Shown: positions 1 to 5,991 of the stretch, piece by piece | How the letters are laid out: each line of letters begins with the position of its first letter | How positions within the stretch are numbered: position 1 is the first letter of the stretch | NCBI GenBank assembly: GCA_946622835.1 | Contig: CAMOQI010000027.1 | Coordinates: 1-8,132 of the forward strand | DNA length: 8,132 bases | Source of the DNA: an uncultured Candidatus Melainabacteria bacterium | Lineage (GTDB): Bacteria; Cyanobacteriota; Vampirovibrionia; Gastranaerophilales; Gastranaerophilaceae | Direction of reading: 5' to 3' | Translations under genes and position numbers: made by a program | The notes under the pieces: model-generated | What the model was told of the DNA's origin: nothing | Seen by the model: only the letters and a program-made list of their open reading frames with translations | Databases searched by the model: none

Positions 1-125
1 AAATCATTTATTTCCTGCTGTTTTTCAGGAGAAATATTAGAATTCATCCCAAAATTCACATTACGAGATAAAAACTTATTACCGGCTAAAAGATAATTAT
101 ATTGCGCGATTTCACCAAGCCTCAT
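1..125 (-). CDS. Start of an unrecognised protein, truncated by the window edge
   Basis: The first 41 codons are visible, from ATG at 125 down to the left edge with no stop. The start is supported by GGAG 7 nt upstream and by a strong promoter at 157-185. The other nearby ATG (127-129) is in a frame that stops after five codons. The visible N-terminus (MRLGEIAQYNYLLAGNKFLS) has no signal peptide or membrane segment, is rich in Asn and turns into a polar stretch with SPEKQQ. I do not recognise the family. It lies 64 nt after the aminotransferase stop on the same strand, but its own promoter suggests separate expression. Confidence 0.6.
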   Translation of the reverse strand, partial: MRLGEIAQYNYLLAGNKFLSRNVNFGMNSNISPEKQQEIND

Positions 126-156
126 TCATATTCTCCATAATTAATTTACGAAAAAT

Positions 157-185
157 ATAATATATCACAGGGATATCCTTGTCAA
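157..185 (-). promoter_or_regulatory. Sigma70-type promoter for the gene at the left edge
   Basis: On the minus strand the sequence reads TTGACA (185-180), a 17-nt spacer, then TATTAT (162-157). That is a perfect -35 box and a 5/6 -10 box at the optimal spacing. Transcription should start near 150, giving a leader of about 25 nt that contains the GGAG site before ATG at 125. The spacer holds the 8-bp palindrome GGATATCC (171-178), a possible repressor site. The -35 box starts only 5 nt past the aminotransferase stop codon. Confidence 0.7.
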
Positions 186-189
186 TATA

Positions 190-1353
190 CTAACCTCTTA
201 ACCGCCTTATAAAATTTTCCAATCTGTCAATTGCTGTTTTTAAATTTTCGATTGAATAAGCATAAGAGATTCTAACAAAACCTTCTCCGCACTCACCAAA
301 AGCCGTACCCGGAACAAGTGCCACTTTTTCTTCCCGCAAAAGCCTTGTTGCAAATTCTTCACTTGACATTCCAAACTCTTTTATACAAGGAAATACATAA
401 AAAGCACCAAACGGTTCAAAGCATTCAAGCCCCATTTCTTTAAACTTATGAATAAGAAATCTTCTGCGCTGATTATACGATTTTCGCATTTGTTCAACGC
501 TTTCATCCCCGTTTTTAAGAGCTTCAACAGCAGCATATTGACTGATTGTAGGGGCGCACATTATTGCAAATTGGTGAATTTTTGTCATCTGCTCAATAAT
601 TTCTTTTGGCCCGCAAGCGTATCCCAAACGCCATCCGGTCATTGCATATGCTTTAGAAAAACCGTTTATAAGAATTGTTCTTTCCCTCATCCCCGGCAAA
701 GACGCAATTGAAATATGCTCTGTTTCATAAGTCAAAGCAGAATAAATTTCATCGGAAAGCACAAGAAGATCCTTCTCTACAGCGATTTTTGCAATTTTTT
801 CAAGCTCTTCTTTTCCCATAACCGCACCTGTCGGATTGTTAGGATAAGGAAGCACAAGAACCTTTGTCTTCGGAGTAACAGCAGCCAAAAGTTCTTCCGG
901 CGTTAATTTAAATTCATTTTCCGCTTTCAATTCAATTATAACAGGAGCAGCACCAGCCAAAATTGTACAAGGCTCATAGGAAACATACGATGGCTGAGGA
1001 ATAATCACCTCATCTGCAGGATTTGCCACTGCGCGCAAAGCAATATCTATAGCTTCCGAGCCGCCGACAGTAACTATTATTTCATCGTCCGGACAATAAT
1101 CTATCCCCTGCGTTCTTTTTATATAATTTGAAATCTCATTTCTTAAATCTTTTAATCCGGAATTCGAAGTATAAAAAGTTTTTCCACGCTCAAAAGCATA
1201 AATTCCTTCTTCTCTTATGTGCCATGGAGTATCAAAATCAGGCTCGCCCACACCAAGAGAAATTGCATCTTTCATTTCAGACACGATATCAAAGAATTTA
1301 CGTATCCCTGAGGGTTTAATATTAATAACCTTATCGGATAAAAAATTCTTCAC
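190..1353 (-). CDS. PLP-dependent aminotransferase, class I/II (fold type I)
   Basis: This 387-aa protein has the normal length and motif order of the aspartate/aromatic/alanine aminotransferase superfamily. It shows LGVGEPDFDTP (33-43), the phosphate-loop region GGSEA (97-101), PNNPTG with the PLP-contacting Asn173, SDEIY with Asp201 and Tyr204, and the Schiff-base lysine Lys234 in GFSKAYAMTGWRLGY. Arg361 in RISYA should bind the substrate carboxylate. The start is GTG (the CAC at 1351-1353), overlapping the regulator's TGA by 4 nt (GTGA), with AGAGAGG 10 nt upstream; translation is probably coupled. The pairing with a Lrp/AsnC regulator resembles the Bacillus subtilis alaR-alaT (yugG-yugH) arrangement, so alanine or another neutral or aromatic amino acid is a plausible substrate. 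PatA-like and aspartate-type enzymes share these motifs, so the exact substrate is not decided by sequence. It is cytosolic. Confidence 0.93.
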   Translation of the reverse strand: MKNFLSDKVINIKPSGIRKFFDIVSEMKDAISLGVGEPDFDTPWHIREEGIYAFERGKTFYTSNSGLKDLRNEISNYIKRTQGIDYCPDDEIIVTVGGSEAIDIALRAVANPADEVIIPQPSYVSYEPCTILAGAAPVIIELKAENEFKLTPEELLAAVTPKTKVLVLPYPNNPTGAVMGKEELEKIAKIAVEKDLLVLSDEIYSALTYETEHISIASLPGMRERTILINGFSKAYAMTGWRLGYACGPKEIIEQMTKIHQFAIMCAPTISQYAAVEALKNGDESVEQMRKSYNQRRRFLIHKFKEMGLECFEPFGAFYVFPCIKEFGMSSEEFATRLLREEKVALVPGTAFGECGEGFVRISYAYSIENLKTAIDRLENFIRRLRG

Positions 1354-1832
1354 GGAGTAATAACCTCTCTTTCATCTTTTTCCTGCTTATTGATTATTGT
1401 TCCATGATCTTTATATTTTTTAAGAATAAAGTGGGTTGAAGTACTCAAAATATTATCCAGAGTCGAAAGTTTTTCCGATACAAATGATGCAATCTCTTTC
1501 AAAGATTTTTCTTCCAGGATAACCAAAAGATCATATCCGCCAGAAATTAGATAAACCGCCTTAACTTCAGGATAATTATAAATTCGCTCTGCCATGTTAT
1601 CAAAACCTTTACCCCTCATTGGAGTAACTTTAACCTCAATGAGTCCGGTAACTTTTTCAATAGATGTTTTTTCCCAATTTATAAGGGTATGATAGCCGCA
1701 TATTATCCCGTCATTTTCCAGTTTTGAGATTTCGCCCAACACATCTGACTCAGATTTACCAAGCATTATTGCAAGTTGGCTAAAATCTATCCGGCTGTTT
1801 TTTTCCAATATTGACAGTAATTCATCTCTCAT
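1350..1832 (-). CDS. Lrp/AsnC-family transcriptional regulator
   Basis: This 160-aa protein has the usual Lrp/AsnC length and layout. The N-terminal helix-turn-helix covers about residues 3-47 (LLSILEKNSRID, then QLAIMLGKSESDVLGEISKLENDGII cut into helices). The C-terminal ligand-binding RAM domain covers about 62-140 and contains the family's glycine turn, SGGYDLLVILE (97-107). Such proteins form dimers or octamers and respond to amino acids. I place the start at ATG 1832: it has GGAG 7 nt upstream and sits about 13 nt after the predicted transcription start. A TTG 16 codons earlier (1880) would lie upstream of its own promoter's -10 box. It overlaps the aminotransferase by 4 nt, so it most likely regulates that gene and itself. 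A short tail after residue 140 is charged and of unknown use. Confidence 0.9.
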   Translation of the reverse strand: MRDELLSILEKNSRIDFSQLAIMLGKSESDVLGEISKLENDGIICGYHTLINWEKTSIEKVTGLIEVKVTPMRGKGFDNMAERIYNYPEVKAVYLISGGYDLLVILEEKSLKEIASFVSEKLSTLDNILSTSTHFILKKYKDHGTIINKQEKDEREVITP

Positions 1833-1849
1833 AATTATTCTCCTCTGCC

Positions 1850-1867
1850 TGATTATATCAAAAATCA
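1850..1867. promoter_or_regulatory. Possible operator dyad over the -10 box
   Basis: TGATT (1850-1854) and AATCA (1863-1867) are perfect inverted arms separated by 8 nt. The dyad covers the -10 box and part of the spacer of the regulator promoter. AT-rich imperfect dyads are typical Lrp/AsnC targets and many such regulators repress themselves. In AT-rich DNA a 5-bp arm can also arise by chance, so this is only a candidate. Confidence 0.3.
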
Positions 1868-1880
1868 ATAAATGTGGCAA
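1852..1880 (-). promoter_or_regulatory. Sigma70-type promoter of the regulator-aminotransferase operon
   Basis: The minus strand reads TTGCCA (1880-1875), a 17-nt spacer and a perfect TATAAT (1857-1852). Transcription should begin near 1845, leaving a short leader with GGAG before ATG 1832. The -35 box covers the region of the alternative GTG start (1874) of the divergent plus-strand gene, so the two transcription units lie very close together. Confidence 0.75.
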
Positions 1881-1909
1881 AAATATTATTTAGGGGTTTT
1901 ATAACAGAC

Positions 1910-2512
1910 ATGAAAACAGAAAAAATAACTTTTACCTCAAGAATAAATTTTGTAGACGCCAAAACTTTTGAAAAATTCAGAAAAGGACAATACGTCAATT
2001 TTAGGGTACGAAATCATTTAACTTATAAGGCAAATGAAATTTATACAGATGAAGTGAGAACATGCACTGCCGGTTATGTTACGGATTTGGAAACAAAAAA
2101 AGTCGAAGGCTTTCATTATTATGACGATTTGCTGAATTATATAGGCATAGATGATTTGAAAGATAAATTATCAAAAACTATCGAAAAAACTTCAAGGGCA
2201 TTGCTTATTGGCGGCAAAGATTTAAAAAGCGCCAAATTTTCATTGCTAAACTTAGATATGCTTGTTGAATTTTTCAAAAATAAAACTCCTAATTTAACCC
2301 TATTCAAACAGCACAATTTTCCATGGTCTGAATCTAATTTTCACTATGACATCAAAACAGATACCTGCACCATACACTCAATGTTTCGACCACATACAGA
2401 AATAAAACAAAAAGACGTACTAACAAAAGACGATCTGCTGTTTGCCTTTAAGGAAATCAAAATCGCCGATGGCGACGAATTATATATGAACGGACAAAAG
2501 GTTATTATTTAG
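1910..2512 (+). CDS. Hypothetical protein, about 200 aa, family not recognised
   Basis: I see no signal peptide, membrane helix or known motif. The protein is charged and mixed alpha/beta in character, with a Lys-rich middle (about 90-125) and a C-terminal part containing two Cys-His neighbourhoods (TDTCTIHSMFRPH). It is probably a soluble cytosolic protein. I prefer ATG 1910, which has AGGGG at 1892-1896, 13 nt upstream, a rather long spacing. An in-frame GTG at 1874 would add 12 residues but has no ribosome site and lies on the -35 box of the divergent regulator promoter. The stop overlaps the convergent TPR gene's stop by 8 nt. It is divergent from the Lrp/AsnC operon, so shared regulation is possible. 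No function is proposed. Confidence 0.7.
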   Translation: MKTEKITFTSRINFVDAKTFEKFRKGQYVNFRVRNHLTYKANEIYTDEVRTCTAGYVTDLETKKVEGFHYYDDLLNYIGIDDLKDKLSKTIEKTSRALLIGGKDLKSAKFSLLNLDMLVEFFKNKTPNLTLFKQHNFPWSESNFHYDIKTDTCTIHSMFRPHTEIKQKDVLTKDDLLFAFKEIKIADGDELYMNGQKVII

Positions 2513-3287
2513 ATGCCACAAGAGTCAGAGGAGTTTTTATACTCTTAATCTGTCTTAATTTTTCAACCCTTTTTAATACAAAAGATGTCTGTTCATCATT
2601 TGGTTCAGAAGATAGAAACTTTTTATAAAAACGTTTCGCATAAGCTTGATGCCCAAGTTTATCAAAACATAACCCGATTTTTGAATAAATTTTGGTATAT
2701 TTCGGATTAATTTTAAGAACATTCATATATAAGCCCAGCGCCTGCTTATATAATTCCATATTAAGCAACAACTGAGATTTTCTAAGATAGGCATTCAAGT
2801 ATGTCGGAGAATTCTCAATAAGTTTTTGGTAAATCATAAGCGCCATATCTTCTTCTTGTGCCATTTCGTGAGCTAACCCAAGATTATAAATAACTTCAGG
2901 GTTATCCGGCTCCATTTGAATCGATTGAATAAAACACTTAATTGCTTTGCAGGGAGATTCATCTTTCAGATGACACAGACCTAATTCAAAAAACACTTCC
3001 GGACTTGAAGGTTCAAGGATTATTGATTTTTCCAAATTCTCAATTGCTTTGGAAATTTTATTCATATTCTTATAACAAAGCCCCAAAGCATAATATGTTT
3101 TGGAATTATTCTTATCCAACATAACGGAATTAAGATATTTACTCACCGCCTGCTTAAAACAATTTTTTTTCATCAGATTATCTGCCTGCTGTTTTAGCAC
3201 ATCAGACATTTTCTTGCCTGATGAGGGGGCGCTCATATAATTATTTTGGGATTTGTTCGACTTCAACTCTTCTTCTTCCTTTAACAT
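2505..3287 (-). CDS. TPR-repeat protein (six contiguous 34-residue repeats)
   Basis: Starting from ATG 3287 the protein is 260 aa. After a charged, flexible first 27 residues it consists of six TPR units in exact 34-residue register (28-61, 62-95, 96-129, 130-163, 164-197, 198-231). Each carries the TPR pattern, for example YYALGLCYKNMNKISKAI and ends such as LEPSS, MEPDN, INPKY and SEPND. A basic tail follows. TPR superhelices bind partner proteins or peptides. There is no signal peptide, so it is likely cytosolic. The start is uncertain: an in-frame TTG at 3347 would add 20 residues, but no ribosome site precedes either codon, and a weak promoter-like sequence (3311-3337) lies between them. 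The gene diverges from the exported-protein operon at 3387, from which only about 100 nt separates it, so it may act with those proteins; that is inference. Confidence 0.85.
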   Translation of the reverse strand: MLKEEEELKSNKSQNNYMSAPSSGKKMSDVLKQQADNLMKKNCFKQAVSKYLNSVMLDKNNSKTYYALGLCYKNMNKISKAIENLEKSIILEPSSPEVFFELGLCHLKDESPCKAIKCFIQSIQMEPDNPEVIYNLGLAHEMAQEEDMALMIYQKLIENSPTYLNAYLRKSQLLLNMELYKQALGLYMNVLKINPKYTKIYSKIGLCFDKLGHQAYAKRFYKKFLSSEPNDEQTSFVLKRVEKLRQIKSIKTPLTLVASK

Positions 3288-3310
3288 ATCAATAATAGAG
3301 TTTTTTTTTA

Positions 3311-3337
3311 ATGATAAGAACCACCATTTGATGTAAA
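3311..3337 (-). promoter_or_regulatory. Weak promoter candidate for the TPR gene
   Basis: On the minus strand TTTACA (3337-3332) is followed by a short 15-nt spacer and TATCAT (3316-3311). Both boxes match 5/6 but the spacing is below optimum. If used, transcription would start near 3304, in or next to a run of nine A residues, and would support ATG 3287 as the start. Confidence 0.25.
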
Positions 3338-3371
3338 CATTAATCAATCATTGGATTTATTCTCATAGTTG

Positions 3372-3380
3372 TGTTATAAA
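3372..3380 (+). promoter_or_regulatory. Extended -10 promoter, possibly giving a leaderless mRNA
   Basis: TGTTATAAA is an extended -10 element (TGn followed by TATAAA, 5/6). A poor -35 candidate, TTGGAT, lies at 3351-3356. The box ends 6 nt before ATG 3387, so transcription would start at or within a base or two of that codon. No Shine-Dalgarno sequence precedes the gene, which fits a leaderless transcript. Confidence 0.45.
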
Positions 3381-3386
3381 TTTGAT

Positions 3387-4205
3387 ATGAGAAAGATTTT
3401 ATTAGGGATAATGATTGCGGGAGCATGTATTTTGCCTTTACACGCAGAGGAAGTCCACCTTGGAAATGTGGAACAGGCAAAAATTGAATTGCCTAAAGTT
3501 GATTACAAGGAATCTGAATCGCTGGTTATAAGCGATAAAGAAATCATGGATGAAATCGTAAAACTTCAAAAAGAAAAAGATCTTGACGATATTGATGCGC
3601 TATGGAAGGGTACTGTAGAAAACAATCAGGTTATAGGCTTTGCTTTAAAGAAACTTGCAACCCCCGAAAGCCAAAGACGTATTCATTCTTCTTTAATGGC
3701 AAAAACACTTTCTGCCATTGTTTCAGGAGCATCCCTTGCCCCGTCATTAATTGGAGCGGATTACATGATTCAATCAGGAGCATATGCGGCGGGCCGTATA
3801 GCTCAAAATTTGATTAACAGAAAAAACATTCCGCAAGAAGTCCCCTTGACAGATACCGAGCTAATCGAACTTGCCGGACTTGTTGAATCACTACAGGATA
3901 AAATTATAAACGCTTATTATAACTATAAAGCATCTCTTTCTCAACTAAAAGAAATTCGCTCACGAGAGCTTTTGTACAATAAGAATTACGTAAAAGCAAT
4001 GGATGAAGAAGATTTTTTGGAAATTGCAATTTCATCTGCGCAATACAAAGAAATGCAAATTGAAGAATTTAAATATTTGCAGCTTGCAAAGAAATATCAT
4101 CTTGAATTGCAAAGACTTGCAGGCAAAAAAGTTGTCGACGGATTAAACCTGTATCAATACGATTATGATTCCGCTTTGATTGGAGGTAAAAATGCAGCGA
4201 AATAA
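3387..4205 (+). CDS. Exported protein A with a TolC-like helical hairpin (half-repeat)
   Basis: This 272-aa protein starts with a clear Sec signal peptide (basic MRK, hydrophobic core, likely cleavage after LHA at 20). The signal peptide fixes the start at ATG 3387 rather than an in-frame TTG at 3369. Mature regions are an acidic stretch (21-70), a motif LW-KGT-x6-GFALKKLATP (72-93), a Gly/Ala-rich hydrophobic segment (about 105-142) and two long helices (about 156-246). The helices follow the rhythm of the periplasmic hairpin of outer-membrane efflux proteins (INAYYNYKASLSQL first; SAQYKEMQIEEF then LELQRLAG last). A Tyr-rich tail (LYQYDYD) follows. It is a paralogue of the next gene, which it overlaps by 14 nt. 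It is too short for a full TolC protomer (normally over 400 aa with two repeats) and shows no obvious beta-barrel strands. Export is well supported; TolC kinship is inference. Confidence 0.85.
   Translation: MRKILLGIMIAGACILPLHAEEVHLGNVEQAKIELPKVDYKESESLVISDKEIMDEIVKLQKEKDLDDIDALWKGTVENNQVIGFALKKLATPESQRRIHSSLMAKTLSAIVSGASLAPSLIGADYMIQSGAYAAGRIAQNLINRKNIPQEVPLTDTELIELAGLVESLQDKIINAYYNYKASLSQLKEIRSRELLYNKNYVKAMDEEDFLEIAISSAQYKEMQIEEFKYLQLAKKYHLELQRLAGKKVVDGLNLYQYDYDSALIGGKNAAK
4182..4187 (+). promoter_or_regulatory. Ribosome binding site that sets the start of gene B
   Basis: GGAGGT lies 4 nt before ATG 4192 (5 nt counted from GGAGG), inside the end of gene A. It is the strongest Shine-Dalgarno sequence in the window and selects ATG 4192 over the in-frame TTG at 4180. 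The contrast with the missing site of gene A suggests that B can be translated more strongly than A from the same mRNA. Confidence 0.8.
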
Positions 4206-5991
4206 ACTAATACTGTGCACCGCACTATTGTGTTTAACAGCATTGCCAATATTTGGTCAAAACGTAGAACTTAACCAGCTTACCGCTCCAAAGCCTCCGG
4301 CATATCGTGTCGGAATCTCAGAAACCCCTGAACAACAATATATTCAAGCAATTGAAGATCCGACTTCAAAAGTTGAACGCAAATATGCAAATCTGGACAA
4401 TTCAAATGAAAATAATAATGCGGACTTAACATATGCGGACTTAAGCATAAAACGACTGTCAAAAGAAATTTCTCAAGAACTTGAATATGAAGAAAATGAA
4501 ATGGTCTCCGATCTTTCATTATTGTGGCAAGGGGCAGCAACCCAAAGTGATACCATAAATTTTGCGCTATACAAACTTGCAAATCCCGATGCAGATAAAC
4601 CGGATGAAAAATCAATCAAAAAAGTTCTATCCACAATTGCCAGCATGTCAACTCTTGTTGGGGCAAGTATGGGTAATCCGATTATGGCAGGTTCAGCCCT
4701 AATCGGAGGAAACATTCTCGGGATTATGGGGCAAGATGTTAAGGCACTTAATTATAAATATACCAAAGTTAATGACGCAGATATGATTATTCTTATAAGA
4801 AAAGTCGAAGACTTACAGCAAAAAGCGATCGATTTATATTACGATTATATGAGTGCAAAAAAACAACTTGAATATGTAAATAATTTAGTAACAGAAAGAC
4901 AAAATAAATTTGATATGGCGCAAAAAAATAACGCGGCAAGAGAACTTATTGTCATAACAGATGCATACTACAGAGCCGCTCTTGACAAACAACGCTCCGC
5001 AAAATCTGAATTCTATTCAAAACGCGCAGCACTGGAACAATTTGTGGGCAATGAAACCTTTTTACAGTTTGAATCCGAACTTGTTGCCAGAGAAAATGGA
5101 GAAATCCCCGTAAAAAAATCTGATGAAAATTCAGCCAAAGAAGAAAAAACCCTTACAGAAGAACAACAACAAGAATACGACAAAACTGTCCAAAACATTG
5201 AAAACTATACAAGCATAGTAAAACCGGAATTTCTGCCAAAAGAAGGAGATGAAAAAGAACCTGAAGTTCAAACATATTCCCAAGTTCCGATAAGCCGCCA
5301 AATTTCTCAAATGCAAGGCGGTAAAAAGTTCTATCCATACGAATACAACTATGATGAAGATAGGGTTCCGGATGTTAAACTTCCTGATGAAGGGGGATTT
5401 TACAATGATTTTGTAACAGGATTTGCCGTAGAACTTTCTTTAGATGAATTTTTCGACGATAAATCAAAAACAAAAGATAAAAAAAATAAAATCTTTAAAG
5501 AAAAACAAAAAAAAGAAAAATCCCAAATAACAAAAACCGAAAAAGAAAGCCTCACCCAAAAACTAAAAAATAAGCTCCAAAAAGAAAATCCACAAGAGGA
5601 AAATACCGATAAAGAAAGTTTTGGACAATCACTTAAAAATAAGTTTCAAAAAAAACAACCTCCCGAAGAAAAACCGGTAAAAGTAAAAAAAGAGAAACAA
5701 AAAATCAAAAAACCTAAAAAAGAACACGTAAAGAAAGAAAAAGTTAAAAATGAAATTCCTCAAATTACACAAGATGACCAGATTCTACAAGAACCTTCTA
5801 TAGAAGAAGTTCAAGAACAAAAAGAAACAAAAAAGAAGAAACCTAAAAAAGAAAAAATAAAACAAGAAACACCGGAAGAAACAACCGAAAAACCGGAGGT
5901 AAAAAAACAAAAAAAAGTAAAGATCCATATCCTGAACTTCACGGGCAAAAACCCATTCGCAAATACCCAAGAAATTCAACCAAAGATTTAA
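4192..5991 (+). CDS. Exported protein B: TolC-like hairpin plus Lys/Glu/Pro-rich tail
   Basis: The 599-aa zero-frame product has a signal peptide (MQRNKLILCTALLCLTALPI then FG, likely cut near 22). It then repeats the plan of protein A: LLWQGA (110-115), INFALYKLANP (122-132), a Gly/Ala/Met-rich hydrophobic segment (about 146-180), and a helical hairpin (about 193-286) of the type seen in one repeat of TolC-family proteins, ending LEQFVG. After an acidic linker come a Tyr-rich motif (FYPYEYNYD, 380-388) and a folded-looking stretch (393-423). The tail (about 424-575) is a low-complexity Lys/Glu/Pro region reminiscent of the periplasm-spanning linkers of TonB or TolA. The last 24 residues (576-599) look unlike the rest. 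The -1 frame instead continues with protein-like sequence to 6347, giving a 718-aa form if the ribosome slips at 5910-5916. The function is not known; an envelope structural or transport-associated role is inferred. Confidence 0.85.
   Translation: MQRNKLILCTALLCLTALPIFGQNVELNQLTAPKPPAYRVGISETPEQQYIQAIEDPTSKVERKYANLDNSNENNNADLTYADLSIKRLSKEISQELEYEENEMVSDLSLLWQGAATQSDTINFALYKLANPDADKPDEKSIKKVLSTIASMSTLVGASMGNPIMAGSALIGGNILGIMGQDVKALNYKYTKVNDADMIILIRKVEDLQQKAIDLYYDYMSAKKQLEYVNNLVTERQNKFDMAQKNNAARELIVITDAYYRAALDKQRSAKSEFYSKRAALEQFVGNETFLQFESELVARENGEIPVKKSDENSAKEEKTLTEEQQQEYDKTVQNIENYTSIVKPEFLPKEGDEKEPEVQTYSQVPISRQISQMQGGKKFYPYEYNYDEDRVPDVKLPDEGGFYNDFVTGFAVELSLDEFFDDKSKTKDKKNKIFKEKQKKEKSQITKTEKESLTQKLKNKLQKENPQEENTDKESFGQSLKNKFQKKQPPEEKPVKVKKEKQKIKKPKKEHVKKEKVKNEIPQITQDDQILQEPSIEEVQEQKETKKKKPKKEKIKQETPEETTEKPEVKKQKKVKIHILNFTGKNPFANTQEIQPKI
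4418..4444 (+). repeat. Short direct repeat inside gene B (15-nt period)
   Basis: ATGCGGACTTAA occurs at 4418-4429 and again at 4433-4444. It encodes the doubled residues ADLTY and ADLSI in the linker after the signal peptide. The period is a multiple of three, so copy changes would keep the frame. Confidence 0.7.
5542..5670 (+). repeat. Degenerate 20-residue repeat in the tail of protein B
   Basis: Residues 451-470 (begin KESLTQKLKNKLQK) and 474-493 (begin KESFGQSLKNKFQK) align without gaps with 13 identities in 20. Each copy is an amphipathic basic helix followed by a Pro/Glu hinge. The tail therefore grew at least partly by internal duplication rather than being random low complexity. Confidence 0.7.
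5895..5916 (+). promoter_or_regulatory. Candidate programmed -1 ribosomal frameshift site
   Basis: In the zero frame of gene B the heptamer A AAA AAA (5910-5916) sits in the X XXY YYZ phase and is followed by G. Another in-phase A AAA AAA lies at 5901-5907. A perfect internal Shine-Dalgarno, GGAGG (5895-5899), lies 10 nt before the second heptamer. This is the layout of the E. coli dnaX signal, where an upstream SD at about 10 nt stimulates -1 slippage on A AAA AAG. No start codon follows the GGAGG at a usable distance, so it does not serve initiation. Slippage leads into an open frame that ends at 6347. I see no strong downstream hairpin. A plain one-base loss in the poly-A run would give the same picture. 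Confidence 0.55.

Noticed and set aside
448..711. Plus-strand ORFs opposite the aminotransferase (also 715-906 and 1128-1319)
   Set aside because: They are antisense to a well-supported enzyme, have no ribosome sites, and their composition mirrors the opposite strand.
2518..2547. AAGAGT and ACTCTT arms as a bidirectional terminator between the convergent genes
   Set aside because: The arms lie inside the TPR coding region, the loop is long, and there is no T tract in the right place after the stem for either gene.
3387..3446. Lipoprotein signal in protein A (Cys at residue 14)
   Set aside because: The residues before Cys (AGA) do not fit a lipobox, and a normal signal peptidase I site follows at LHA; protein B likewise lacks a good lipobox.
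5943..5954. GGG-CAAAAA-CCC hairpin downstream of the slippery site as a frameshift stimulator
   Set aside because: Only three G-C pairs with no extension on either side and more than 25 nt from the heptamer; too weak to claim as a stimulatory structure.
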